The translations under genes were made by a program, and so were the position numbers. The notes beneath the pieces were generated by a model. It was not told the DNA's origin and did no database searches. It saw only the letters and a program-made list of their open reading frames with translations. From Pontibacter aquaedesilientis (GTDB lineage: Bacteria > Bacteroidota > Bacteroidia > Cytophagales > Hymenobacteraceae), in assembly GCF_014773225.1 (NCBI RefSeq), contig NZ_JACXAJ010000005.1:62001-126000 (forward strand): a stretch of 64,000 nucleotides of DNA. Reading direction: 5' to 3'. This document shows, in pieces, positions 1 to 9,400 of this stretch (positions within the stretch are counted from its first letter, which is position 1; each line of letters starts with the position of its first letter).

Positions 1-1037
1 GCATTGTTGAAAACCGTTGTTCTAGATGTTCCATCTACCCGCGCTACTGCATTTCGGTCGAAGTTTGATCCGGACAAGACCAATGTCTGCGCTCCAGAGC
101 CCTCGGTAATACAAGCTGTAATGGCATTAAGTGTAGGTGTTACACTGTTGATATTGAATGCATTGCTTGCAACAGATGTAAAACCACTACTAGAGGCCAC
201 TAAAGTATAGCCAGTGCCTGCTGCATTGATACTGAGGCCTGAAAATGTAGCAACACCGCTTACTGCATTGACTGTTGTTGTGCCACTTAGTGTACCGTTG
301 CTTCCTACTGGGTTATTTCCGATCGCGATAGAAACCGACGCCGTTGATCCAGAGCCTGTCGTAACTATGTTGCCAAACTGGTCTTGGAATCTAACAGCAG
401 GTGCAATTGATGTGTAAATGTCAGTGTTGGTAGGCTGTTGGGTAAAGACTATTTGCCTGGCAGCACCGTGGGTCATTGTAAGATTAGCTACTGCTGTATT
501 TAACCCTAAGCCGGCTATGTTTGGATTTCCTTCTATAAAAACACTACTCGTTGACGGCAACGCCACAGCACCAGATATAGGCTGTACTTCAATCCCGCTA
601 ATAGTTACAACATCTATGCTATTACTATTAGAAATTCCACTCAATGAAAAGGTCAGGGTTTTCCGGTCGGGAGAGAGCACTGGCCGGAAAGCAGTCGTTG
701 GAATATTCCCTCCCGGACTAGCTACAAATGCTACAGTTGTCTGACTATTGGAGTTGAATTGCCAATTGCCCGAAGTTTTAATTATAAAGTTATAGCTGCC
801 ATTGTTAAAATCTTTACCATTCTGTTCTCTGATAACTACATTACCTATTGAAACATAAGATGGTGAAATAGCATTAGCTGCCTGATCCACTGTGGCACTT
901 CTATCAACTGCCGTAATAGGCTGTATATCTGCGTACAAATACAGAGAACCAGCCAGAATCATCAGGCTGGTGAGGGCGATTAAAAACTTTTTAGATTGAA
1001 TGAGACCATTAATCAATTGCGTAAAATTCTTTTTCAT
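1..1037 (-). CDS. Large secreted protein with Ig-like and IPT/TIG-like segments, 5' part only (runs off left edge)
   Basis: An open minus-strand frame runs from an ATG at 1037 to the window edge without a stop, so the C-terminal part is missing. The N-terminus is basic, then hydrophobic (residues about 18-33), and reads as a signal peptide or membrane anchor. A stretch of about 80 residues reading VRFQDQFGN ... GLSINAAGTGYTL resembles bacterial Ig-like (invasin/Big type) domains that often occur in series on surface proteins. It is followed by a segment (VTPTLNAITA ... SGSNFDRN) resembling an IPT/TIG fold. Asn, Ser and Thr are abundant, as in extracellular Bacteroidota proteins. The complete gene may end in a T9SS sorting domain, but that cannot be seen here. 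The leader before the ATG (AACCCTAC) resembles that of the adhesin at 20717. The export assignment is fairly secure; the exact domain families are inference. Confidence 0.75.
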   Translation of the reverse strand, partial: MKKNFTQLINGLIQSKKFLIALTSLMILAGSLYLYADIQPITAVDRSATVDQAANAISPSYVSIGNVVIREQNGKDFNNGSYNFIIKTSGNWQFNSNSQTTVAFVASPGGNIPTTAFRPVLSPDRKTLTFSLSGISNSNSIDVVTISGIEVQPISGAVALPSTSSVFIEGNPNIAGLGLNTAVANLTMTHGAARQIVFTQQPTNTDIYTSIAPAVRFQDQFGNIVTTGSGSTASVSIAIGNNPVGSNGTLSGTTTVNAVSGVATFSGLSINAAGTGYTLVASSSGFTSVASNAFNINSVTPTLNAITACITEGSGAQTLVLSGSNFDRNAVARVDGTSRTTVFNN

Positions 1038-1389
1038 ACACTGTAGGGTTAAGATGGGATTCGGGCGCACGCTATTAGGGTTTGTGTGCTTGTTTTCCGT
1101 TTCAAAAAGGCAAAAGGAGTCATGCGAAGGCTCAAAGGGAGCTTCGGGGAGGAGTTAAGCCTTTGGTTCGGGCTTCAAATCAAAAAAGCAGCTAACTGAC
1201 ACCTATAAGGCACAGACTGCCAGGCTTTATTAGTCTGGAGGATAGAAAGGAGAACCGTCATAACAGACCTGTGCAAGTCGAAAAAGGCTGGCTCGTTCTT
1301 CCTTATGGCTGTAAGTCGACATATCGGCTAAAAGTCTCACGTTATATATGACTGCAACTGTATACTTCCTAGCCTATAATTACCTTTAA

Positions 1390-1412
1390 TAAGTATAAAA
1401 GTTTCATACTTA
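1390..1412. promoter_or_regulatory. 23-bp near-perfect dyad, possible operator
   Basis: The 23 bases read as two 11-base arms around one central G at 1401. The arms (TAAGTATAAAA and TTTCATACTTA) are complementary at 10 of 11 positions. It sits in the AT-rich part of a divergent gap, about 350 bp before the secreted-protein gene. Size and symmetry suit a dimeric DNA-binding protein. No regulator can be named, and AT-rich DNA raises the chance of accidental dyads. Confidence 0.35.
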
Positions 1413-1814
1413 AGGTATAATCTTATTAAATTATTATAAATTATTATACTTTATTTCATAATTATCACACAAAGTATTGCATCCAACCAATATAAAATTA
1501 TCCCTGTATAATTTCTAACATGCCACCCGATTAGGCCTTATATTGCTATGTGCCTATGTTTTAAGGTAAAATGATTCTGAGACCCGAATTCAAAATTGCA
1601 CTGAATAACCACTTGTTTCACAGCCTGTCAGCTTTTTGACCTTGTGTTTTATTAAGAGAAAATACCATCCCATTTTGCCTTGTGCTGTTACCAGGCAGAC
1701 ACAATTTCATTGGCTAACCTGCTTCACGAAAGCCGCTTACCAACCGTTTTGGAGAAGCTCTTATACACCTGCTAAGTAGCGTGTTAACTTACTCCAATAA
1801 CCTGTTTCAAATTG

Positions 1815-1845
1815 TTGCAGCAACCCGGGTATTTACTTACTTTTA
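1815..1845 (+). promoter_or_regulatory. Bacteroidota-type promoter candidate for the PepSY gene
   Basis: TTG at 1815-1817 is followed after 20 bp by TACTTTTA at 1838-1845. This differs in one base from the Bacteroidota -7 consensus TAnnTTTG. Transcription would begin just before the ATG at 1867, giving a very short leader. Confidence 0.4.
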
Positions 1846-1866
1846 GGTTTCTATATCTGTGCCATT

Positions 1867-2676
1867 ATGAAAAGGAAAACTCATCTTCGGGTTCGCAAGA
1901 CCCATCGCTACCTGGGACTGATCACAGGTATACAGTTCGTTATGTGGACCATTGGCGGACTCTATTTCAGCTGGAGCGATATGGATGAGATACACGGCGA
2001 CCACCAGCGGAAGCAGCATGGCACCACCTTTAACGCCCAAATGGACCTCGTTTCTCCGGCGGAGGTCATCAAGCAGCTGCCCCAGGCAGAGACTGTCACT
2101 TCCGTGAGGCTAATCGATATCATGGGCGATCCGCACTACCAGTTGGTGTATCATACTGCAGTAAATCATGCAGAGGGCCACGAGCACGTAGCCAGTCAAA
2201 CCCAACTGGCGGTAGCCGCTACAGGGGAGCTTCGTCCGCCGCTCTCGGAGCAGGAAGCCGTTCAAATGGCTGTTGATAATTTTGTCGAACCCGTGAAGGT
2301 GGCCCGAGTGGAGTACCTCACGAAGGAGAACATAGACGGACACCATGAGTACCGGGAGAGTGCGCTGCCGGCCTGGGCTGTCACCATGGAGCACCCGACC
2401 CAGACGACTGTGTATGTGGCCGCCGAACAGGGTGTGGTTACCAAATTCCGCAACAACAAGTGGCGCATTTTTGACTTTCTATGGATGCTGCACACCATGG
2501 ATTACCAGGGTCGCGACAACTTTGGCAACATCTTACTCCGCATTTTCTCGATTGCAGGTATGGTAACGATCGCTTCGGGCTTCGCCTTGTATTTTGTAAG
2601 CAATGGTTCTCGGGGTAAGTCAGCAAAAACGAAAACAAACACCTACAAGCGACCTGTCATAGGCAGCACCTCCTGA
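1867..2676 (+). CDS. PepSY domain membrane protein
   Basis: A 269-residue protein with one membrane segment near residues 17-37 (preceded by the HRYLGL motif common in PepSY-associated TM proteins) and a second near 225-250. The loop between them, predicted to lie outside the cytoplasm, holds PepSY-like sequence around residues 120-200 (EQEAVQMAVDNF ... VEYLTK, then AWAVTMEHP). The loop also has a His-rich patch (HAEGHEHV). Proteins of this type occur with TonB-dependent siderophore receptors, ferric reductases or peptidases. No such partner is adjacent; the next gene is a carboxypeptidase. A weak terminator at 2701-2730 separates it from that gene. The family call is good; the function is not known. 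Confidence 0.75.
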   Translation: MKRKTHLRVRKTHRYLGLITGIQFVMWTIGGLYFSWSDMDEIHGDHQRKQHGTTFNAQMDLVSPAEVIKQLPQAETVTSVRLIDIMGDPHYQLVYHTAVNHAEGHEHVASQTQLAVAATGELRPPLSEQEAVQMAVDNFVEPVKVARVEYLTKENIDGHHEYRESALPAWAVTMEHPTQTTVYVAAEQGVVTKFRNNKWRIFDFLWMLHTMDYQGRDNFGNILLRIFSIAGMVTIASGFALYFVSNGSRGKSAKTKTNTYKRPVIGSTS

Positions 2677-2700
2677 TCAGGTGCCAGAAAAAGGAAACGC

Positions 2701-2730
2701 AAGCCCCTCCTGAGAATGGTGGGGCTTTTT
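2701..2730 (+). terminator. Rho-independent terminator after the PepSY gene
   Basis: AAGCCCC pairs with GGGGCTT (2721-2727), with two further C-G pairs inside after one mismatch, and is followed by a run of T. It lies 25 bp after the PepSY stop codon. Confidence 0.65.
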
Positions 2731-2806
2731 ATTTGGAAAAAGGCGCACAAAACGGCAAATTGCAGTACTAACCTGATAATCTTATCACCCTTAAAACCAA
2801 TTACTA

Positions 2807-5392
2807 ATGAGAAAGCTTTATGCACTCGCTGCAGCGGCACTGGTCTTTGTCAGCCAGTGGGCCTCGGCGCAGGCAGACCTCTCCTACTACCTCCCCAAGG
2901 AAGTTACCTACAACAAAGAGATCCCGACACCAAAAGACATCTTAGGGTATAACGTAGGCGAGTGGCACGTGAGCCACGACCAACTGGCCATGTACGTGCG
3001 CCAGATGGCCCAACTCTCCGACCGTATCACGATCGAGGAGTATGCCCGCACGCACGAGAACCGCCCGCTATACCTACTCACGATCACCTCGCCGGAGAAC
3101 CACAAAAACATCCAGGGGATAAAGGAGCAGCACCGCAAACTGACCAACCCGAAAGCATCTGGTAACCTGGACATCAAAAATATGCCGGGTGTGGTCTGGA
3201 TGGGTTACAGCGTGCACGGCAACGAACCGAGCGGCAGCAATGCCTCCCTGCTGGCGGTATACCACCTGGCAGCGGCACAAGGGCCGGAGATAGAGAAGCT
3301 TTTGCGCGAAACCGTTATCCTGCTGGACCCTTCTATCAACCCGGACGGTCTGAACCGCTTTGCCAGCTGGGTAAACACGCACCGCAGCAAAAACCTGGTA
3401 ACCGACCCCAACAGCGAGGAGTTTGCAGAGGCCTGGCCGCGTGGCCGCACCAACCACTACTGGTTTGACCTGAACCGCGACTGGCTGCCGTTGCAACACC
3501 CGGAGTCCCGGGGACGACTGGCGAAGTTCCATGAGTGGAAACCAAATGTGCTGACCGACCACCACGAGATGGGCACCAACTCTACTTTCTTCTTTCAGCC
3601 AGGTATACCGAGCCGCAACCACCCACTCACACCAGCCAAAAACTACGAACTGACCAAGAAAATTGCCGGCTTCCATGCCAAGGCCCTCGACAAGATCGGC
3701 TCTTTCTACTATACCGAAGAGAGCTTTGATGACTTCTACTATGGCAAGGGCTCTACTTACCCGGACGTGAATGGCGCCATCGGTATCCTGTTTGAGCAGG
3801 CAAGCTCCAGAGGCCATGCGCAGGAGAGCGTGAACGGCGTCCTTTCTTTCCCTTTCACGATCCGCAACCAGTTTACCACTACCCTCTCCACGCTTGAGGC
3901 TGTGCAGAACATGCGCGAAGAACTGCTGGCGCATCAACGTGATTTCTACAGCGAAGCGACCAAGGAGGCCGGTAAAGCCTCGGTAAGCGCCTATGTGTTC
4001 AGCTCTGAGAAAGACCCGGCACGCGCTTTCCATTTGGCCGAAATCATCCACCAGCACCAGATCGACATTTACCGCCCGAAGGAGAAGTTCACGGTAAATA
4101 ACGTGACTTATACCCCGGAGAACAGTTACATCGTACCAACCAACCAGCCGCAATACAAGCTGATCGAAGGGATGTTTGAGCGCCGCACATCGTTCCAGGA
4201 CAGTCTCTTTTATGACGTGTCGGCCTGGACACTGCCGCTTGCCTTTAACCTGGAGCACGCGAACCTGACTTCCCGCCAATTCAAAGACAAGATGCTCGGG
4301 CAGAAAATTGATTCGGTGGACTTCCCGAAGGGACAGGTAATCGGCGGTAACAGCGCCTATGCCTACGCTTTTGAGTGGCACGGCTATTATGCACCGCGTG
4401 CCCTGAACACACTTTTCGGCCAGGGTTTGCAGGCGAGAGTGGCTACAGATAAGTTTACCAGCGCCGAGGGCAAGCAGTTCGACTATGGCACCATCCTGAT
4501 TCCGGTAAGTGGCCAACCGCTCAGTCTGGAGCGCATACAGGCACTCATGGCCCAGGTGGCGCAGGACAACGGCCTTACCGTGTACGCCATGAGCACCGGT
4601 TTTACGGGCGGTATCAACTTGGGTAGCCCGGGTATTTACAACATCAATCAGCCCAAGGTGGCCATGCTGATAGGCGATGGCGTGAACAGCAACGACGCCG
4701 GCGAGGCCTGGCACCTGCTTGACCACCGCTTCAACATCAACACCAGCCTGATCAATGCGGAGTTGGTAAACCGTACCGACCTGAGCCGCTACAATGTAAT
4801 GGTAATGGCTGACGGCTCTTATGGCAGCATCTCTGATTTTGGCAAAACCAGGCTGCGCAACTGGGTGCAGCAGGGCGGCACGCTCATCGCCATGGGCAAC
4901 GCTTCCCGCTGGCTGGCTGATAACAAGATCGGAACATTCAGCTTTAAGCAGAGCGAAGAAAACGGCACGTCCCGCCTGCCTTACGCCCAAATGAGCAACA
5001 CCATGGGTGCACAGGTAATTGGCGGCGCTATTTTCGAAACCGACCTGGACCTGACACACCCGCTCGGCTATGGCTACTACAGCAACAAGCTACCGGTTTT
5101 CCGCGACAACCGCCTGTTTATGGAGACCTCTAAAAGCCCCTATGCCAACCCGGTGGTCTATACTGCCAAGCCCTTGCTGAGCGGCTATATCTCGAAGCCA
5201 AACCTGAAGCAGCTGAGCAACAGCGCGGCGATCAGTGTGTCGGCCATTGGCGGCGGCAAGGTGATTGCGATGACAGACAACCCGAACTTCCGGGCCTTCT
5301 GGTATGGTACCAACAAACTGTTCCTGAACAGTATTTTCTTTGGCCAGATCATCAGCGGTGGCTCTGCCCGCGCTGAGGAGGACGCCCACTAA
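2807..5392 (+). CDS. Secreted M14 family zinc carboxypeptidase
   Basis: The 861-residue protein begins with a clear signal peptide (cleavage near ASAQA, residue 23). The M14 zinc motif HGNE (His137, Glu140) is present, followed by the substrate-binding NPDG (178-181). The third zinc ligand is probably His231 or a histidine in DHHEMG (251-256). GILFEQ supplies the likely catalytic Glu330. About 450 residues follow the catalytic domain, more than classical carboxypeptidases carry. This part includes a segment with glutamine-amidotransferase-like character (NVMVMADGSYG, WVQQGGTLIAMGN) often appended to large Bacteroidota M14 proteins. The product should be periplasmic or secreted and digest peptides. 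No T9SS sorting domain is evident at the C-terminus. The gene ends at a strong bidirectional terminator. Confidence 0.88.
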   Translation: MRKLYALAAAALVFVSQWASAQADLSYYLPKEVTYNKEIPTPKDILGYNVGEWHVSHDQLAMYVRQMAQLSDRITIEEYARTHENRPLYLLTITSPENHKNIQGIKEQHRKLTNPKASGNLDIKNMPGVVWMGYSVHGNEPSGSNASLLAVYHLAAAQGPEIEKLLRETVILLDPSINPDGLNRFASWVNTHRSKNLVTDPNSEEFAEAWPRGRTNHYWFDLNRDWLPLQHPESRGRLAKFHEWKPNVLTDHHEMGTNSTFFFQPGIPSRNHPLTPAKNYELTKKIAGFHAKALDKIGSFYYTEESFDDFYYGKGSTYPDVNGAIGILFEQASSRGHAQESVNGVLSFPFTIRNQFTTTLSTLEAVQNMREELLAHQRDFYSEATKEAGKASVSAYVFSSEKDPARAFHLAEIIHQHQIDIYRPKEKFTVNNVTYTPENSYIVPTNQPQYKLIEGMFERRTSFQDSLFYDVSAWTLPLAFNLEHANLTSRQFKDKMLGQKIDSVDFPKGQVIGGNSAYAYAFEWHGYYAPRALNTLFGQGLQARVATDKFTSAEGKQFDYGTILIPVSGQPLSLERIQALMAQVAQDNGLTVYAMSTGFTGGINLGSPGIYNINQPKVAMLIGDGVNSNDAGEAWHLLDHRFNINTSLINAELVNRTDLSRYNVMVMADGSYGSISDFGKTRLRNWVQQGGTLIAMGNASRWLADNKIGTFSFKQSEENGTSRLPYAQMSNTMGAQVIGGAIFETDLDLTHPLGYGYYSNKLPVFRDNRLFMETSKSPYANPVVYTAKPLLSGYISKPNLKQLSNSAAISVSAIGGGKVIAMTDNPNFRAFWYGTNKLFLNSIFFGQIISGGSARAEEDAH

Positions 5393-5406
5393 CAGGTATA
5401 GCTATC

Positions 5407-5446
5407 AAACAGAAAAGCCAGCGCATGTGCGCTGGCTTTTCTGTTT
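5407..5446. terminator. Bidirectional terminator, 19-bp perfect stem
   Basis: Arms 5407-5425 and 5428-5446 are exact inverted repeats around a TG loop, with A-rich and T-rich flanks. It serves the convergent M14 gene and the PorP/SprF gene. Confidence 0.9.
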
Positions 5447-5465
5447 ATGAACGGTGGACTAGTGC

Positions 5466-6419
5466 TTACTTGATGCGATAGCCGAGCACGATCTCATGCG
5501 ATCCTGCACTTTGGTGGCGCAAAGGCGAAACAGTGATATCGTAGGTATAGCTCAGTTGGAACTGCTCTTTGAACTGCACACCTACCAGGCCCACGATGGC
5601 GTCCTGGGTACGGTAAGAAACACCTGCCCATACCTGGTCATCATACACCGTCTTCTGGCGGCGCTTGCTCATGTGATAGGCTCCCTTCAGGTTAAAGTCT
5701 GCCTGGATCGGGGCACCCTGTACATACTTCAGCAAAGCCGAGGGCATCAACCGGATCTTATCGTGCACATCGAAGTTATACCCCCCCGACACAAACAAAT
5801 GGCGTGAAAGCCGGCTTGATTCTTCTGCTCCGTCTGCGTCGTGAATTTTGTTGCCGAGCACCTGGAACAGGGATGCTCCAACGTAAAACTCCTCTGAGTG
5901 CAGGAACACGCCCACTGTCAGGTCAGGCATAAAGGCGTCGATACGGCCTTGGTTGGTGACGGGGTCGCGCTCATTAGAGCCATCCGCCAGGTATACCTTG
6001 TTAGGGTCGAATCGGAACTGCTGGAAACCGGCAAAGAAGCCTGATGACAAAAACAGGCTCCTGTTAAGCGGCACGTGGTAGGCATAAGATGCCAGCGCAC
6101 CGGTGCGGGTTGTCGGCCCGGTCTGGTCGGTATACACCATGCCGCCTGCCCCATGGAAAGGCTGCGCTCTCCGGCTGCGTTTCAGGTTGCGGTTGAACAA
6201 GGCCCCTTCGCCACTCAGGTAAAAGGTTTTGGGAGCCCCATCAAATCCGACCCACTGGTTGCGGTACCCCGCCTTTAAACTGACATCCTTCTCGAACCCG
6301 GCTACCGCCGGGTTGAGAATGAAGTAATTGGTCATGTACTGGCTGTAAAGGGCTTTCTGCTGGGCCATGGCTCCCGAAGCCATCAGCAGAAAGAAAAGCA
6401 CTAATATTCTGTTTTTCAT
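5466..6419 (-). CDS. PorP/SprF family outer-membrane protein of the type IX secretion system
   Basis: A 317-residue protein with a signal peptide (cleavage after MASGAMAQ). Directly after it comes the family hallmark YSQYMTNYFILNPAVAG (residues about 25-41). The rest alternates aromatic and polar residues as in a beta-barrel and ends on a short hydrophobic strand. PorP/SprF proteins are usually encoded next to giant proteins with a gliding-type C-terminal domain and are needed for their secretion or surface attachment. That is the case here: the gene starts 24 bp after the adhesin stop on the same strand, so the two are almost certainly co-transcribed. Which of the several family members it is cannot be told from sequence alone. 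Confidence 0.93.
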   Translation of the reverse strand: MKNRILVLFFLLMASGAMAQQKALYSQYMTNYFILNPAVAGFEKDVSLKAGYRNQWVGFDGAPKTFYLSGEGALFNRNLKRSRRAQPFHGAGGMVYTDQTGPTTRTGALASYAYHVPLNRSLFLSSGFFAGFQQFRFDPNKVYLADGSNERDPVTNQGRIDAFMPDLTVGVFLHSEEFYVGASLFQVLGNKIHDADGAEESSRLSRHLFVSGGYNFDVHDKIRLMPSALLKYVQGAPIQADFNLKGAYHMSKRRQKTVYDDQVWAGVSYRTQDAIVGLVGVQFKEQFQLSYTYDITVSPLRHQSAGSHEIVLGYRIK

Positions 6420-6443
6420 AACGTTCTCTTTAAAAAGCGAAAC

Positions 6444-9400
6444 TTAACGCATGATGGTTACTGACGTCTTGATGGCTGGCTTTGCATCTCCGAACTCGAT
6501 GATACTGTAATAGGTACCATCTGGCAGACGCTTGCCATTGTGGGTACCGTCCCACGGCTTGGCATAGCCGTTTGATTCGAATACCGGGCTGCCCCAGCGG
6601 TTGTACACCGTTACCTTGCAGTTAGGGTACAGCTCTGTGAGGTTGCGGATTTCCCAGCGATCATTCATGCCGTCGCCGTTTGGCGTAAATCCGCTCGGGA
6701 TGTCGAGCTCGGCCAGGCCGCCTACTGTAAAGCTGACTTCTGCCGTACAGCCATTGGCGTCTTTCACTACCAACCAGTGCTCTCCGCCACGTAGGTTTTT
6801 GAACACAGATTCGGATGTGAACTGGCCATAGTTCAGCTGGTAGGTATAAGGGGCCGTGCCACCGCTAATGGATTTCACGGAGGCGCTTCCTGAGTTAGGC
6901 TGCCCTACGGCACCTTCTGCGATGCTCATCTCCACCTGTATTGGCGCTGGCTCCTTCACTTCCACTGCCCCTACCGTAATGGAGCAAGTGCTGGAGAAGC
7001 GGGTGATCAGTTGGTAAGTACCCTTCGCGAGACCCGTGAAAACAGAGTCCTTCTGGAAGGTCTTGCCATTGTCGATGCTGTACTCCGTGTTGGCGTCTTT
7101 GCCGGTTGCCGAGATGGTGATCACACCACTGGTCTCGCCGGGGCAGGCGATGTGCCGTACCGAAGACACTTTGCTGCTGAGCCCTTTCATGGTTAGCGGC
7201 ACCGAGAAGGTACAGCCTTTCGCGTCTTTCACGGTTAGGGTATAGCTACCAGGCGCTACGTTATCCAGCGTGGCAGATGCAGAGAAGTTAGTACCGTCCA
7301 GTGAGTAGGCATAAGGAGCCGTACCGCCGATCACCTGATCCACAACCACCTGTCCACCGTTCGCGCCGCAGCTGGCGGCTGACACACGGAATTTCACATC
7401 CGTCAGCACAGGGCTGTTGCCAATCGTCACGCTATTGCTCAGGGTACAGCCACTTGCGTCTTTTACAAACACCTGGTAGTTTCCTTCTGCAAGACCAGTG
7501 AAGGTTGCTTGGTCCGTATAGGTTGTGCCGTCGATGCTGTAGGTATAAGGACGCTGACCACCCACGATTTCTGAGATCGAAATGCGGCCATTGCGCTCAC
7601 CGCAGCTGGCGTCGGTGCCCGTTACCTTGAATGACTCTACGCCTCCGCTATTCACCACACGCTGGTTTTGCGTCAGCGTACATCCCTCAGCGTCTTTCAC
7701 GGTCACGTCGTAGGTCCCTGCTGCCAGGTTGGCAAAAGTTGCCGATGCCTGGAACGATGTTCCGTTGATGCTGTAGGTATAAGGAGCTTTTCCCCCGGTT
7801 ACCGAAGTCACCTTAATCGAACCGTTAGACGCGCCGCAGGTTGCCTGGGCAGAAGTGATAACGGCCTCTTTCGGACCTTTCTCTCCTACTGTTACTGTCG
7901 TGGAGGTGCTGCAGCCGTTGGCGTCCTTGGCATATACCTGGTACTCGCCTGGTGCCAGACCGGCAAATGCACCGGCAGTCTGGAAGCGTCTATTATCCAG
8001 CGAATAGGTATAAGGTGCCGTACCGCCCGTTACAGTTCCTACCGTGATCGTGCCGTCGCTTGCGGAGCACGAAGCAGGTGTGGCAGTGGCCACAAGGGCC
8101 GATGGTCCGGCTACGTTTTCTACCACCACTTTCCTGTCGAGCGTACAGCCGTTGGCGTCGCGTACCGTCACGGTGTGCTCGCCAGCCGCAACCGAAGCAA
8201 AGGCAGGGCTGCTCTGGAAGTCGCCTCCGTTCAGGGCATAGGTATAAGGGGCCATGCCACCGGATACGCCGCTTACCGTAACGCTGCCGTTGGCCTCGCC
8301 GCAGCTGGCAGCTGTTGCCGCCAGCTCATACCCGGCAGGGCCGGCTATGCTCTCGATCACAACAGTTTTGCTGAAGGTACAGCCGTTGGCGTCTTTCACG
8401 GTGATGGTGTTGTTGCCGGCAGCCAGGCCCGTCAGGTTAGCGGAGCTCTGGAAGTCGCTGCCATTCTTGCTGTAGGTATACGGCGCCTTTCCACCCGTCA
8501 CGCCACTCACCACCACGCTGCCATTGCTGGCACCGCAGGTCGCAGCTTTCGGTTCCATAGCGAAGCCTTCCGGTCCGTTTGCGTTGGTTACTGAAATCGT
8601 TTTAACAAAGACGCAGCCATTGGCATCCTTCACCGTTACCTGGTACTCGGCAGCAGCAAGCGATGCAAAAAAAGCAGCGGACTGGAAGTTAGAACCGTTG
8701 ATGGAGTAGGTATAAGGAGCGGTTCCGCCCGTTACGCTACTCACACTGATCTGGCCGTTGGCGTTTCCGCAAGTCGTCGGTTGAGCAATAGCGATCAGGT
8801 CGGATGGACCGGCTACGTCAGTTACCTCGATTGACTCGGTGTGTGTACAGCCATTGGCGTCTTTCACGGTTAGAGTATAGGTTCCGGCAGTCAGGCCAGC
8901 AAAGCTAGCCCCACTCTGGAAGTTTCCTCCGTTGATGCGGTAGGTATAAGGAGCAGCACCACCTTGCACCGAAGTGATTCGGATACTACCGTTGTCGCTG
9001 CCGCAGGTTGAGCTGGTGGTTGCCGCCACAAAACTTCCCGGACCGTCCTTGTCAACTTTCACTGTAGTGCTCACTTCACAACCGTTGGCGTCGCGCACTG
9101 TCAGGGTATAGTTTCCGGAGGCGAGGCCAGTGAAGGCTGTTGCACTCTGGAAGTTGCCTCCGTTCAGACTGTAGGTATAAGGAGCCGTACCGCCTGTTAC
9201 GCTGCCCGCTATGATGCGGCCGTCGTTGTCGGCGCAGGTAGCAGGCTGGGCGCTAGCTGTCACAACCGTAGGACCAGCGATATCGGCCAATGTGATCACT
9301 TTCTCAAAGGTACAGCCGTTGGCGTCTTTCACCGTGATGGTATGGTTTCCGGCTGACAGACCTGAGAAGGTAGCCGCCGCCTGGAAATTAGCCCCGTCTA

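Larger units (their letters stand above)
1038..1866. other. Gene-free divergent region of 829 bp, partly very AT-rich
   Basis: No convincing coding frame is present. Bases 1360-1500 are markedly richer in A and T than the surrounding genes and hold a dyad at 1390-1412. Bases 1155-1173 and about 1213-1238 can form short hairpins in the probable leader of the minus-strand gene, but I could not match them to a known riboswitch. A promoter-like pair for the gene at 1867 lies at 1815-1845. Confidence 0.7.

Noticed and set aside
1038-1320. Cyclic-di-GMP riboswitch before the left-edge surface gene
   Set aside because: GCACAGG occurs on the minus strand, but the remaining conserved parts of the GEMM consensus are absent.
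3074-5059. 661-codon minus-strand frame opposite the M14 peptidase
   Set aside because: Its sequence has no domain, and the plus-strand frame has a signal peptide and complete zinc motifs. Long antisense frames follow from the codon bias.
7668-8594. Long plus-strand open frames opposite the giant adhesin (also 17922-18764 and many shorter ones)
   Set aside because: They repeat with the 233-bp adhesin units, are rich in Arg, Gly, Cys and His as antisense shadows are, and lack starts or domains of their own.
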